Below, one piece after another: positions 1-11,960 of a DNA stretch of 64,000 nt. The position numbers and the translations under genes are program-made. Position 1 is the stretch's first letter, and every line of letters starts with the position of its first letter. The stretch is from contig NC_079885.1 in NCBI RefSeq assembly GCF_029227915.1, positions 23,189,001 through 23,253,000 on the forward strand, written 5' to 3'. Under the pieces are notes generated by a model that did not search any database, had not been told where the DNA came from, and saw nothing but the letters and a program-made list of their open reading frames with translations. Source of the stretch: Hydractinia symbiolongicarpus (taxonomy: Eukaryota > Cnidaria > Hydrozoa > Anthoathecata > Hydractiniidae).

Positions 1-57
1 TACACAACATGGCGTATTGCACAATAAATACAGATCTGGGGATCTAGAATTTTTCAG

Positions 58-3000
58 GGGAAATTTCAACATGGACCTTAAAAATTCTGATAAGTTTGTC
101 AGCTTGAGGGAAGCAAATCGCCTTCAAAATGTAACAGATAATGTAGTGAGTCGATGTGGTTGTAAGTCAGGATGCAAAACAAACATATGCAAATGCATCA
201 AAGAAAACGTCACATGCAATTTGAAATGCCATTCTGGCGTAAAATGTGGAAATCAAAAAGCTGGTAAGTAATAGGTGTCGAAATTGCATTGTTTAGTTGT
301 GCTCCACTTTTGCTGATACTTCATTTCGTTATTGCTATTCTGAATAGGCTTCTAAAACAGATCTTTTTTTTCTCCAGAAAACATAGAACAATTTTGCATT
401 AAGCTCCCAATGTTTGGTGGAACTGTGAACCTAAATGGACGAAACATTACATTCAACAACACTTGTACATTGGACACATGGTTTTCAATATTGAAAGTGA
501 CTTTCAACGAATATCCTAGATTCTATACACGATTATGTGATGAATCTTGTGACTAAAATAAAGAAATGCTCTGTTTACTAAATGATGCAAAATATGATGC
601 TGCCAAGCATCATGTAGCAATAGCACTTCTTTACCTGAAAAGAATGATATACTTAATTTTTATGGTGATGAGCATATCTTTATCAATACTTACTTGGGAC
701 CTGTGATGAAACATTGCATAACATCAAATTGCAATAGTCCAAATTGTCCTGCACCGAACAAAACATTAATTCACACTGAATTTCCTGCTGTTGATTTCCA
801 AAATTACAAAGAAACTGATTGGATTCCCCCTGAAGTGTTCACAGAGCAAATCATACAATGGTTCAAATCTGCAAACACATCAAGATGTGGAGAATCGCTC
901 AAATGTGAAACAAATCATTCAGAATGGACATTCTGGGATGACAACATCACAAAAGGGTATAGCATAAATTTTGTGTTAAACCTATTCATGCAACCTGAAA
1001 TTCGTGCATCCCAGCACTGCACATTTGAGAGCGAATTTACGCATAATTAAGGTATATGATTCATGATTTTTTTAATTACAGAACTTGGAGACCATTTTGT
1101 AATGGTCAGCGACGTTCAAACTTCAGAACATTTAAAAAATCACCTATGGTTTTACCAGTTAATGTTGAAGTGGCAGGCTTGGACAGAAGGATTGATTTCC
1201 ATTCAATACCTATGATGATGGATCTTGAAATCAATGGAAATTATGTCAGGCAAGTATATGCCATTTTTCATAATTACTTACTTTTATGTGTGGCAACAAC
1301 AAGGTAATGTATTTTTTCAAGTGTTTATATTATACAATAGAGTAACATTGTGGGAATATCAACTTTTTGACAACTATCCACAAAGTTTTATTATAACTCT
1401 TTGTAAAGATATATTTTCAATATACATGATTCCGAATGCCTTGACGCCAAAATGTTATGTCTAAAGTTATGTGTAACGAATAATAATAATATCATATAGG
1501 TATGACTTGGTTGCAGTTTCACTTTGTAACATGTACCACTACATGGGATTGTTGCGACACAACAATAGGTGGTACGAATTTGATGGTCTTAAGAAACCTC
1601 AAATAAAAAAAAGTGATGGTGGATTGGAAACACTTTACAGACCTTCACACTGTTTATTTGGTATGTAAACATGTCATATCATAACATCGGCATTACTTGT
1701 ACTAAATTTTGCACAGCTGGACAGAATTTTTCGTGATGAATAAGATATTTTTTAGTGCTCAAGGAAGACTCACAAAGCAATGAAATAATACAAGACAAAG
1801 CCCACAGTGCAGAAGGTACTGTACATTTAAATTGTTACACTACTTTGTATTGCAGGGTAATGCCTTTTTTGCACACAAAATACCATTTCTTATGCTAAAA
1901 ATCTACAAGAACTAGTTGCTAATTTCATGATTATTTTGAAAATTTACCACAAATGCTACGTTATTTATGCAGTAAGCAGATAAGACTGAAATCTAAGGGC
2001 TAAAGCTCTATAAAACATTTTTGAAGCATAAGGTATCTCCTTTTGTTTTTTTAAGGAAACTTGGAATCCTTGGTTGATGATTCTGAAAACCAAGAAATTG
2101 AAGGGGTATCTACGACCATTCGTACCAAGCAAGCACAAAAATACACCCCCGGTATAACCATGGACAGCCTTCTTGCAAGTAAGTAAGTACTTCTTGAAAA
2201 AATTCGTATAATATTTTGGATTAATTTTCGCGAATAAAATATCCTAAACTTTTTGATTTTTTTTTTTTTTTTTGAAATCTAAACTATGGTAACTTTTTTT
2301 TAAGCTCCAGAAAACAAACAAGAAGAAACAAAAATTACTGCAGACATCAAAAGCCTTGAGAAAATCCTCAATAATAGCGATGACTCGCTTTTCTGCATTG
2401 GTAATTGCACCGACAGTCGTGATAAGGAAAAATTGGACAAAAAGAAAAAAAAGAGACAAGGGTGAAGTTGCCTAATATTTATCCAATTTCAAATTAGCCT
2501 AGATATCAAGATATCAAACTTTGTTAATTGCACTGAAAGGCAGCCAGGTAGCTAATTTTGAAGCTTTAAATATTTACATACATTATCATTTCTATTATTT
2601 TAAGGGCCATTGCAAGCATATGTTCAAATGGATGCCTACAATAGGTGCAAGATGTTACTGTCTTGGTTTGTTAAGCGTGAAGACGCAGAGCTCATCATGA
2701 GCGAGAGTTTGGACGTAGAAGTAGGTATGCTGCCTAAATCTATTAAAGCATTACCTGACTCTGTACGCGACGACCTTGTCCATGTTGATATTTTAAAACA
2801 ATATGCAAACAAGGGATTTATCGAACATCTCAAGAAATTGATACAAAAGAAAAAGAGAACATCAAGTTGGACGTGTGGCACATGCAAGAAGAGTATAGGG
2901 GCTCCCGATCGAAGCATAGCATGTGACAGATGTCTCACATAGAGTCATTTTTGTTGTACCGATCTGAAGAGAAAACCACGTGGTAATTGGTTTTGTAAGA

Positions 3001-3453
3001 ACTGTATTGAAGAAGTAACTGGTAAATCAGAATATTTTGCCCCTGTTTATTTAATCCTAACTGTATGTGAAGCATTACTAACTTTGTTTTATAGTGATAA
3101 TTGATTCTGATGAAGAGAAGAACCCACTGGAGCCGCAATGGAGGGCGTTTTTAACCCGATGCCTTGAAAACGGTATATTGAAGAAATACATAGACCCACA
3201 TTGTAATCCGTTGCTTAACCAGAAATCAGGAGGTGTTTTTCAAGTTGCGGCTAATTTTGAGGGATTGAAAAGAACAGAGCCAGAATTCTATATGCAGATT
3301 ACAAAATATTTAGCAGCAACTACAAACTCAAAATGGTCAGATATAGTATGTGAATATGTATTGCAAGTTTATGCAGGTGAATTGCCATTTGGACGTGCAT
3401 ATGCTGACATGCTGCAATACATTGAAGTTAAACTTTTTTCATTGCTTTGTTAG
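58..3453 (+). pseudogene. CXC / USP-like / PHD multi-exon gene, decayed
   Basis: Exons read by eye: 58-263 (acceptor TTTTCAG, donor GTAAGT), 378-about 1050, about 1080-1255, 1501-1661, 1755-1815, 2056-2180, 2305-2460, 2606-3021 and 3095-3426. The first exon carries a CXC/tesmin-like cluster (CGCKSGCK...CKC...C...C). The next has a USP-type Cys box (NTCTLDTWFSIL, Cys codon 464-466). The 1501 exon ends in a USP-type His-box region (YHYMGLL...WYEFDG), although the usual GHY is not present. Lys-rich linkers follow, then a PHD finger (CGTCKKS...CDRC...HFCC...CKNC) and an acidic-start exon. Two stops (TAA 555-557, TAG 2940-2942) and a frameshift near 620-640 break it. USPs remove ubiquitin; CXC and PHD modules suggest a nuclear protein. 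It may be host or transposon-borne. The domain calls are firmer than the exon edges. Confidence 0.6.
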
Positions 3454-4480
3454 AATATATTCTGGCTGATATTGTGAATATATACAGCACGTTTTATGTT
3501 CGGTTTAGACATAGATTTTTTCAATATGCTAAGGTTGAATCTAGCTTGGCTACCCCAGACCTTTTTTTATATTCATATTATGTTCTTTAACATGGTTTTA
3601 TCATTTATCAAAAAGGTGAAGCAGAGAAAATTATCGTACTATACACTCTTTTTATAAGAAAACATTTTATCAGAACAACGAAGAATTAACATAAAATAAC
3701 GAGTGTGAAACCCTTTGTTAGTTCATATTTTTATTGTAAATACTGCTTTATATCGAGAAGAAATGTATCTTTGACTAATGTTTCATGCTAGCTACATTAC
3801 CCGATACCTAATTTGCGCGAAAAACTTAGCTATATTAAACATCTTCTAGAAGATTTTTTATCAGATTCAAAACCTTCATTTTTATCAGATTACCACGTTC
3901 ACAGCTTTGAAATTAGTTCTTTGGAATAACAGGTGTTTAAAACGATAAAATAAACTTACCCACGTACATAAAGATTCGTCAATGTTTCATTTACAAAAGT
4001 CGGAAGGAAATGCCAATCACAGCCTGCCTGCCATTATATCAGCGTTCATAAACCGGTCACCACGACATAATTAGGGCTAAAAAAACATAATCAGACCATG
4101 CGTACATAATCCGGCTGTCCCGGTTGTAAACGGGCCGTTTTCGCAATCTGGGCAGAACAGATATTTCTACATGGTTATGTCATTTCAAACATTGTATTTT
4201 GGGATTAGTCTTTGCATTATCAGATATTTTTACTGTGGCGGTTGGTTGCGCTCCACCAATGTTTGTTAGTGTAGTAGGTGGCGCTCTACACAAGTGCACA
4301 AAGTGTGGTAGGGTTTGTATAATGTTAAGGTTTGATATGCTCTGTGGTTTATGAAACAATGCTTAGTAATCTTAGGAGAAGTTATTTATCTCTTGTTCAC
4401 GTATTCCATAGTTTTGAAAGTTATGTTAACAAATTTTTTACCAGATGACTGTAACTGTCTTGATTATTACCCCAGTCAAA
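3454..4480. other. intergenic, no gene seen
   Basis: AT-rich sequence with short ORFs only. It may contain a further exon of the gene to the left just after 3454 (acceptor TTTGTTAG near 3453), but I could not support it. No repeat was recognised. Confidence 0.4.
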
Positions 4481-4590
4481 ATAAAAGCGAAAAAGAAAAA
4501 TTACGCCAGCAAGGGGGTTTGACTGTACCAGGTCCTATCTTTGGAGAGTGACGACTCCACTTCTTACCCCAGTCACACAAGGTTGTACAG
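4480..4590. repeat. copy of the 'GACGACTCCACTT' repeat family
   Basis: Contains ACCCCAGTCAAAA, GCAAGGGGGTTTGA and GGAGAGTGACGACTCCACTT. The same blocks recur in tandem at 32620-32880 and once, diverged, at 13935-13985. No coding capacity. Function unknown. Confidence 0.6.
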
Positions 4591-4856
4591 AGTAGGACAG
4601 ATGAAAAGTTATGGATGAAAGAAATATCTAGTTCCTGCTGCAGACTGTTCGCAGACCTCTTTTGAGGTGACTCAGCTAGACATTTTGGGTACCTTGGTTC
4701 AGGAATATGAGTCGAAACCCTTGTACCCTTTACGGAAGTCCTGTCCTACCCTCTCTGTCTGTTTGTTTGTTCAATTTTTGTGCCAATTATCTCCTTGGAA
4801 AAAGGAAGAATTGTGTTCCTTTATATGAGCATATTCTTTAGAGGAGCAAAACCTCT

Positions 4857-4921
4857 AAAATTTAAATTTTAAGACTTAACTGGTCGAGTTTATCATTGTG
4901 CGTGCACTTTGTAATTTTCAT
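4857..4921. repeat. dispersed repeat with core CGAGTTTATCATTGTG
   Basis: The block TTTAAATTTTAA...CTGGTCGAGTTTATCATTGTG...CACTTTGTAATTTTCATT is shared almost exactly with 36740-36806, and its right part with 5682-5722. It looks like a short interspersed element or a fragment of a larger transposon. No ends identified. Confidence 0.6.
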
Positions 4922-4931
4922 TCTTTTAACA

Positions 4932-5067
4932 CCTGTATACGTTAGTTCGTCCATCCGTCTGTCTATCACGCAAAATGGTAGCTTAGCTGAGCAGGTAGCG
5001 AGACGCACGCAATGCGGTATAAAAAGGACGGGTGAACCCATGGATTTTTCCACAGGCTAACGACTAG
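4932..5067 (+). mobile_element. mini-Helitron, left member of a tandem pair
   Basis: Non-autonomous element. The 3' end has a palindrome (CCATGGATTTTTCCACAGG) followed by CTAACGACTAG, matching the Helitron rule of a 3' hairpin a few bases before CTRR. The body carries GTCTGTC-rich sequence and CACGCAAAATGGTAGCTTAG, shared with 5068-5217 and 49184-49297. Its 5' end is not clear (CACCTGTATACG near 4932). Confidence 0.7.
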
Positions 5068-5217
5068 TCTATATTATAATACTCGTATACTTCTGTCAAT
5101 CTGTTGGTCTGTCTGTCACACAAAATGGTACCTTAGCTGCACAGTTAGCGAGACGCACACAATGCTATATAAAAAGGACGGGCGAACCCGTGGATATTTC
5201 CACGGGCTAACTGCTAG
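5068..5217 (+). mobile_element. mini-Helitron, right member of the tandem pair
   Basis: Starts TCTATATTATAATACTCG directly after the CTAG of the left copy and ends with the hairpin CCCGTGGATATTTCCACGGG then CTAACTGCTAG before a T. A 5' TC, a 3' hairpin, CTAG and no target duplication are the Helitron hallmarks. It has no coding capacity, so it would need a Rep/helicase from an autonomous copy. Confidence 0.8.
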
Positions 5218-5219
5218 TT

Positions 5220-6740
5220 TTCTCAAAAATCAAAGAGGGAAGGGTTCCCCTACAGAAGTAACCAATCAAAAAGTGCGTTTTTCCGATTTTCGAGTGGTAA
5301 GAAATATCACTGTGGGTCTCCTACTGGCAAGCTTGTTCTGAAGGGCCATAGCTGGCTTTATATTCTCGGCTTTTTAAAAAACTGCTTTGCTTGCTTCGTT
5401 AGAATACCCAGTTGCTTAGCGCTTGCTTAGTTTTTGAGCCAAATATCAGCCTCAGCCCTTAGCAACTCGGTATACAAAAAAACATGTTTAGTGCAAAAAG
5501 CTAACGAAACAAAATCTCTAATTTTGCCAAATTGCGCACACGGTAACAAAAAACTTGTTAGCTTTTATTCGCTATAGCAGAAAATGCAGTCAAACAGGAA
5601 TGAGCCTTTAGACTATTCTTTCGACTCCCCTAGGCAATTGTAGCTCGGGTCACTGATTCTTGGACAAAAGTCGTTCTGTTATTTCGAGTTTATCATTGTG
5701 CGTGCACTTTGTAATTTTCATTTATTCTCTTTCCAAAGAATGGAGCGTGGCAGATTTCGAAACATAAAAGTTGACTGGATGGTGAAGTGAATTACTTGTT
5801 TAAGTTTGAGACGATATGTAATGGTTTTCTGGGTTGCCGCCGCTGAGTTCCAAGTTTACCTTTCTAAGGGGCGGTTTCTTGTTCAGCCCAAGCATTACGA
5901 TACGATTTCTCAAGTGATTATGTCTAAGGTCAGAAAGCTCTTTTGTTTCCAGGTTTGCTGCTTTTCATTCTTCGTCACGAGCTTTCTTAGCGCTGGCTTG
6001 CAAGCCTACCACTCTTAGCCCTGGGCTCTGTGTCAGTAGGTAAAAGCAACAACAATACGATTTGTAGTTGTCGACTCTTCTTTTTCCAACGTTCAACAAA
6101 AGTTAGTGGTTTTGGCGGATGGTGTCGGTGAATGTGGCTAGGGTTTTGCAGGAGGCAAAGGATGCTTACTAAAAGGCCCACACCAGATCCCAAGCATGAG
6201 TGATTTTCACCAAACCTCGTGTTTCCACATTCATAGGTGTTTGTTTCAGTACAGCCGAAATGCATTAGCCTTTCGATCATCCATGTAAAGGGGAGAATAC
6301 AGAAGTTCTCCAGTAACTTCTTATTCTTTGGAGAGAAACCTCCTTTGTTCATTAACATCTCTGTCTTAAAAGACCAGTTTTATCTGCATTGCGATGTAGT
6401 TACTCTTATTCTCTTTGAATCTTCTAAAATTTAGAAGGCAATTTCTAATATCCCACCGACCATTAAGAAAAAAAAGTTTTTTTCTTCTTTGTATAAATAA
6501 GATTATCCTTGCAAAAAGGGAGATCTTGCATTGCGTTTTGATCTTTAGAGGGTGTAACCTCTACAATTTTAACTTCTAGGGTCGTTAGACCAGTTCCATC
6601 ATCACAGCTTGCTGTTTTGTTATCTCAAATTAAATCTTAATTTCAGTAATTTTTTGGCAAAAATTTTCTTAAGTTTTGTAAAATATAAAAGAAATACACA
6701 AAAGGTATACTTTGCTACGTGAGTTGATGTCTTAACATTA
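5220..6740. other. intergenic with repeats, no gene seen
   Basis: Contains the short repeat at 5682-5722 (see 4857) and, at 6504-6627, a block (GCAAAAAGGGAGAT...TTTAGAGGGTGTAACCTCT...AGCTTGCTGTTTTGTTATCTC) that recurs diverged at 14407-14543. The short ORFs here look like chance. Confidence 0.4.
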
Positions 6741-7991
6741 TCATCTTGTCTCGCTGACCGCTATAAAAATGTAAAAGTATATTGCATTAGCAACAACCAA
6801 TTCACCAAATTAAATTCCTACATAAAATTGACTACATCGTCACATATTTTTTCTTTCTAGAACTTTACTCAATTTTGTGCTAGGTCTGAATATATTTTTT
6901 TATACTTTATTTATAAAAATGCTTACAGAAGCATCTTCTTTCTGCCTGGTTATTGATGAGAGGATTTGAAAAGATTTCAGGTGCTTCAGGAATCTAAGAA
7001 AAAGTAACAATTATAACAAAATTAATGTTAGGTGACTTACTAGAAGATATGATGTACATGGTTGTACAATGAGTAGTTGCTAGCCTACTTTGCTTTAAAA
7101 TAAACATAACTTACAGAGATATTTTGATCATAAATTGCATCATTACCAAGATTTTGATCAAAACTTGTGTAATTTCCAGTATTCCCGTATTTCAATTCCA
7201 CATGACCCTGAAAATAAATACAATTACCTAATCAAAAAAAAATTCTCATTGTTTTTCCCTAATTTTTTTTCTAAAAAACTTTGTCATAAGTTGGTTAATG
7301 TAATACACAACTTTAAAATTGAACTAGAATTTGGTGTTTTAATAAAAATTGTATGGCCGTTAGCTAATATGATCAAAAGACCTAGTTAAATAGGAATTAA
7401 GAAATGGAAAAAATGAATTTGTACATACTAGGTAGTTGTTCCCATACTCCATCAAGATGTTCATAACAGGCACTGGCCCTGCTTCAATATGCGTAATGTT
7501 TTGGGTACTTCTGGATTAGTCCGGTGTTTAGCACTACCGTTTCAGATACAGTCCAGAATTGTATCTTCTCCTCTGTTATCTCTATTAAATATTTTTGTTA
7601 CTCTATTAAGTTTTCTTCCCATAGATACTCGCAAAAATATTTATTTAACTTCCCGTTTGTGTTGTTGGTAACCAACAGAAAGTTGGTAACCCATCCATAG
7701 TTGTTCTGAAAAAGTGAGGTATAAAGGAAAGTGTGATAAAAGGTCAATGTGAGCTAACTTAGTTAAAAAGTGTTGTCTTTATCAGTTTTTGGTTTCTTGG
7801 TACAACCAAAAGTTTTTGCAACACCTGGGTGGAGTATTATTTTCATTTAACTTCGTAAAATATCGCGAAGATTTGGAATATGAATATTAATTTACAACAT
7901 ATTGCACAAAAACGCGTTTTTCAATGTAAGTAATGAGAGAAGAATATACAGATATAAATTTCTTACCATAATTCATCTTGCTACTACTCAT
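6741..7991 (-). CDS. small multi-exon gene of unknown function, partial model
   Basis: Minus-strand exons joined by GT-AG sites: A 7967-7991 (starts ATG: MSSSKMNY), B 7759-7824, C 7650-7705, D 7429-7481, E 7115-7207, F 6927-6993, G 6741-6760 (ends TGA). Phases match for A to B, and from C through G. D-E-F encode Tyr/Asn-rich sequence such as MEYGNNYL, then YGNTGNYTSFDQNLGNDAIY, then IPEAPEIF...ERRCF, ending SVSETR. B does not join C in phase and has an in-frame TAA (7763-7765), so B may be dead or C may follow another exon; C has its own Met (MDGLPTFCW). No domain recognised. The Tyr-rich run resembles a receptor or adaptor tail, which is inference. A-C are duplicated at 9823-10147. Confidence 0.5.
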
Positions 7992-8310
7992 TGTGCATTT
8001 ATTTATCCTTGCCAGGTCATACGATAATCATCTGTGCAATATTTGCGAATCAGTTAATGAGCAATATCATGTAAAACTTTTCACCGTATGATCACACCCT
8101 AACTTCCTGTTTTTGTTGTTGGAAACCAACAGAAAGTCTCCGAAAAAGTTATATCCATATCCGTTATATCCATTTTGCTAGCGGATTTACTTTGTTTACA
8201 TCACGTGATCAAAATGGAGCAACTTGATTTGCTGAAATAAATTTAACGGCTTTCTTTACAAAAATGGTGTCCCTTGACACCGAACAAAACAACAACAAAA
8301 GAACGGTATG
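7549..8310. repeat. segmental duplication, copy 1
   Basis: Near-identical to 9727-10255 and, after an interruption, 12058-12210. It spans exons A-C of the minus-strand gene and roughly 300 bp upstream of its ATG, including TTTGCTAGCGGATTTACTT and ACAAAACAACAACAAAAG. Confidence 0.85.
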
Positions 8311-9726
8311 TTCGCCTTGAAAAAAGTGCAAAAAGTAATTCAGAGAAAGAAAGGTCCAAGAAGTGAAGTAAGAAGTGGTAGCTAGAAGTAAAGCAGAAAA
8401 TAAATGCTAGAGTTCGAAGTTGATTTAAAATCAATAATAATAAGGACTTTGATGTTTTCAGACGTTTAGTTTTTATGTTACTGGAGCAAGCAGACTCGCC
8501 TTTTCCAAGAAAAGCCTCAATTTCTTGAAGTTTTATAATTTACGGCTTTTTTAAAAATAACCTAGCCACCATATTTGTTTATGTTTTTGTTGCATAATTA
8601 ATGTATCCCTTGCCGCGTAACTAATGTGTTCGTCCTAAAATTTAAAATGCGACATAAAGCTGTTAGCTGACTAACAACCGGAAAACTTTGGTATGTTGAA
8701 CTTACTGGCTCACTGTAATATTATTATTCTTACATTACTATTGTTTCTCTTTATATGTGTTTTAATGAGCATAAATAGCTAGCTTTAGTTTTAGCTAAGT
8801 GTTCCCAGTTTAAGTATATTTAACTAGGGGTCTTAGCTACTGTTTAGCTAGCTAATGTTTAGCATCCCCAATGCCTGCTCCTCCTCATTCCATGCCATGG
8901 CTAGCTCTAACCTATGACTTATATTGTTTTTCCTCCTTTTAATTATCTATAGCTAGCTACCTTAGTTTCCAAACTTTTTTCTTTTATGAGCACGAATTAT
9001 GATGTAACAAGCTAGCTAGCTACCTACAAAATCTTTAAAGACTTTAACTTTTGCAGATGTATTTTATATTTCTTTTCACATTTCCTGTAAACTTTACAAT
9101 AGGACCACGTGCAATACGACAAGTGGAAGTTTTATTTTTAGAATTAAAGCGTGTGTGTTAAGTTATTTTTTATTGTTTTGTTTCTGACATCCTGTTTGAC
9201 TTTCGTCAGCTTACATGTAAAATGCCAGGTTATTTTTACAGGGAGTTGTAGAAATTTGATTGGAAATTTACATTGGGTTTTAGACTTATTGTAATTTATC
9301 AGAGGATGAGAGGTTGTTTGTGTTTTTGTTTGTGTTGCAACTGCTGTTTTTTAAAATTTTGTGTAAACTTTGGTGGGAAAAAGACCACATGCAATATAAT
9401 GAAAGAACAACTTTTTGTGGAATTGGACTTCACTAAAGGCTTTTGTGTAAGCTAATGCCTTTCTTAATATTTCATATTAAACTTTTGTGGGGGAGAATTA
9501 AACTGTATGTATTTCATTTTTGCTGGAAGAAAGTTCCATGGTTTCACGTTTCTGTTGAGAATTTTATAGTTGTAGTATAGATGACTTGCTATAAGCTTTT
9601 TTTACACTTTTTCTCAACAGGCAAATAGTTTCTTACCCAAAATCGTTGGTAATGTCACTTCAGATCATCATACTAAGAAAAGAATTTGTGTTCTTAACCG
9701 GTTAATTTTTTACATTTCAGAAATAC
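8311..9726. other. intergenic spacer between the duplicate copies
   Basis: AT-rich, with many TAGCTAGC-type tetranucleotide runs around 8775-9020. No exon-like or transposon ORF was seen. Confidence 0.4.
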
Positions 9727-10255
9727 AGTCCAGAATTGTATCTTCTCCTCTGTTATCAGTATTAAGTATGTTTGTTACTCTATTAAGTTTTCTTCCCATA
9801 GATACTCGCAAAAATATTTAACTTCCCGTTTGTCTTTTTGGAAACCAACAGAAAGTTGGTAGACCATCCATAGTTGTTCTGAAAAAGTGTGATAAAAGGT
9901 CAATGTGAGCTAACTTAGGTAAAAAGTGTTATCTTTATCAGTTTTTTGTTTCTTGGTAAAACCAAAAGTTTTCGCAACACCTGGGTGGAGTATTATTTTC
10001 ATTTAACATCGTAAAATATCGCGAAGATTTGGAATATGAAAATTAATTTACAATATATTGCACAAAAACGCGTTTTTCAATGTAAGTAATGAGAGAAGAA
10101 TATACAGATATAAATTTCTTACCATAATTTATCTTGCTACTACTCATTGTGCATTTATTTATCCTTGCCAGGTCACACGATAATCATCTGTGCAATATTT
10201 GCGAATTAGTTAATGAGCAATATCATGTAAAACTTTGCACCGTATGATCACACCC
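9727..10255. repeat. segmental duplication, copy 2 (first part)
   Basis: Matches 7549-8100. It holds minus-strand exon copies A' 10123-10147 (MSSSKINY), B' 9915-9980 and C' 9823-9878, each exactly the length of its partner. B' reads TTTTAC where B has TTTTAA, so B' has no internal stop. In frame C two of the changes (GGG/GGT, TTA/CTA) are synonymous. The copy stops near 10255 and resumes at 12058. Confidence 0.85.
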
Positions 10256-10321
10256 CAAAATATGATCAAACTTGTAGGTAGTCTCCTGTCCGAAGTATGG
10301 TCCTGAAGGTAATATGTAATG

Positions 10322-10416
10322 TCTATAATAATAATACGGAGGGTGTGTCCGTCTGTCTGTGACAGGCATATCGATTCTGTTCATTTTCCTTTGATGTAGG
10401 CGAAATTTCCTGTATA
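10322..10416 (+). mobile_element. possible Helitron 5' end fragment
   Basis: TCTATAATAATAATACGG followed by GTCCGTCTGTCTGTGACAG resembles the 5' end of the mini-Helitrons at 5068 and 49297 (minus). No 3' hairpin is found downstream, so it is a truncated copy at most. Confidence 0.35.
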
Positions 10417-10582
10417 TATATATATATGCGTATGAACAGTAGAGTATGACACTGATAATCTAGATATGCATTCCAAAACATATGATAAAATCCTATCATA
10501 TATCTAAAATAGTATTATCACGTAGCCACGAACGAAAATCATCATCAACAGTTCCGATATTGCCTCGGATATCAATTCTTTG

Positions 10583-11077
10583 TCATGTCAGTACATGTTC
10601 TGGGGTTTGAATTTCACCACAGACGCAATTTGGGCTATCAACTAATCCAATTCTATGCATGAAGTTAGCATATCTTCCGTAGCCTGAGCGGATACGATTT
10701 AGCAACACCCAATGTCGGCGCTCGAGGTCGTGACCATTAGGCTTATCCGACGGATCTGGTATGAATTGTTTGAGTCGAAAGTTCGATTCTCGCCACCGTG
10801 TTTTCCAAGTTGCTGCAGCCCATGATTTTGGAGAACTCGAATCGTTTTTAAGGGCTAGTGAGTGCATTCGGGTTGATAGCGGTATTCTGTTCTTTAACCT
10901 GTTGTCCAACAATGGTTGTGTTCTTATGTCGGCAATCATATGACCGTCAGAAAGGGTACGTTTGTGGAGTTCAAGAATGTTTCTGTCTCTTCTTATGTCT
11001 GCAGGTTCGATTCCACACAGTATTGGTAGAAGTTCTGTCGGTGTGGCTTTTAGCAGCCACATACAAGTCTGAGACAC
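10583..11077 (-). pseudogene. LINE C-terminal region
   Basis: Continues the retrotransposon protein after a frameshift. It contains RRHWVLLNRIRSGYGRYANF and a partial C-terminal finger (CVCGEIQTPEHVL) as found downstream of RT in jockey-type elements. The reading then ends, and the AT-rich 3' UTR follows to 10417. Confidence 0.75.
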
Positions 11078-11121
11078 TCGTTCAATGAGGTGTCGATCTT
11101 GTTGCAGTGATGACTTTCACT

Positions 11122-11960
11122 CTAGACAGGGGAGCAACATTCTGCAACAGAATAACATAGGGCTAGGGCAGACGTTCTCAGCGTTGAAAAATCTGCACCC
11201 CATTTGTTGCTGGCAAGTGTTTTCAGTAGGCTGTTCCTTTTGGAGACTGTAGAAGAAACTTCCATCAGATGCTGTTTGTAGGTCAGGGTTCGATCCAGTG
11301 TGACTCCAAGATATTTTGGACTTTTGTCGAATTTCAGTCTCTCGCCATGGCTTACAACATTCAATTCGTAATATGCCTTACGATTCGCTAGATGAAACGT
11401 GCTCGAAACAGTTTTTGACATGTTCAGCTTCAGTCTCCAGTCGGTAAAATAGTCTCTAAGGGTATCAGTGTCTTGTGACAGAACTCTTTCGATTTCTGGA
11501 AAATCTTTCTTGCAAGTCATTAAAGCTATGTCATCTGCATAGATGTATTTCATGCTAGTGGTCGGAGGAATATCGTACGTGTAGATATTGAATAATAGTG
11601 GTGCAAGAAAAGATCCTTGCGGTACACCGTTGATCAAGGTTCTGATTTTTGACTTCTTCCCACCAATTTGAACATAGAATCGCCGGTTCGAGATCATGGA
11701 CATGATCACACGTACAATGTCTTTACTTGGCAGTGTGTTGGGAAGTTTTACAGTTAAGCCACGGTGCCAAACAGTGTCATACGCGGCCGATAGATCCACA
11801 AGTACAACACCAGCCTTGAGCTTTTTTTCCAAACAGCATTCAATGTCTTCAGTCAGGCGTACGACTTGGTCTTGAGATGATCGACCTGGGCGGAAACCGG
11901 CTTGCTCCTTAGGTAAGAAAGACTCAGCAATCAGTTGAATGCGATTGTAGATCAGACGTT
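11122..11960 (-). pseudogene. non-LTR reverse transcriptase domain
   Basis: RT motifs in order: LIYNRIQLIAESFLPKEQAG, GFRPGRSSQDQVV, VVLVDLSAAYDTVWH (first Asp), NGVPQGSFLAPLLF, then YIYADDIALM with the catalytic YADD intact. The thumb region runs to about 11122 and is separated from the C-terminal part by a frameshift and stop near 11080-11120. The long open stretch (236 codons) suggests a fairly recent insertion. It copies element RNA into DNA at the target site. Confidence 0.85.

Noticed and set aside
2636-2938. 100-codon minus-strand ORF
   Set aside because: Lies opposite the PHD exon, whose domain match is on the plus strand.
5987-6358. 123-codon minus-strand ORF
   Set aside because: No recognisable domain, and composition like its surroundings; treated as chance.
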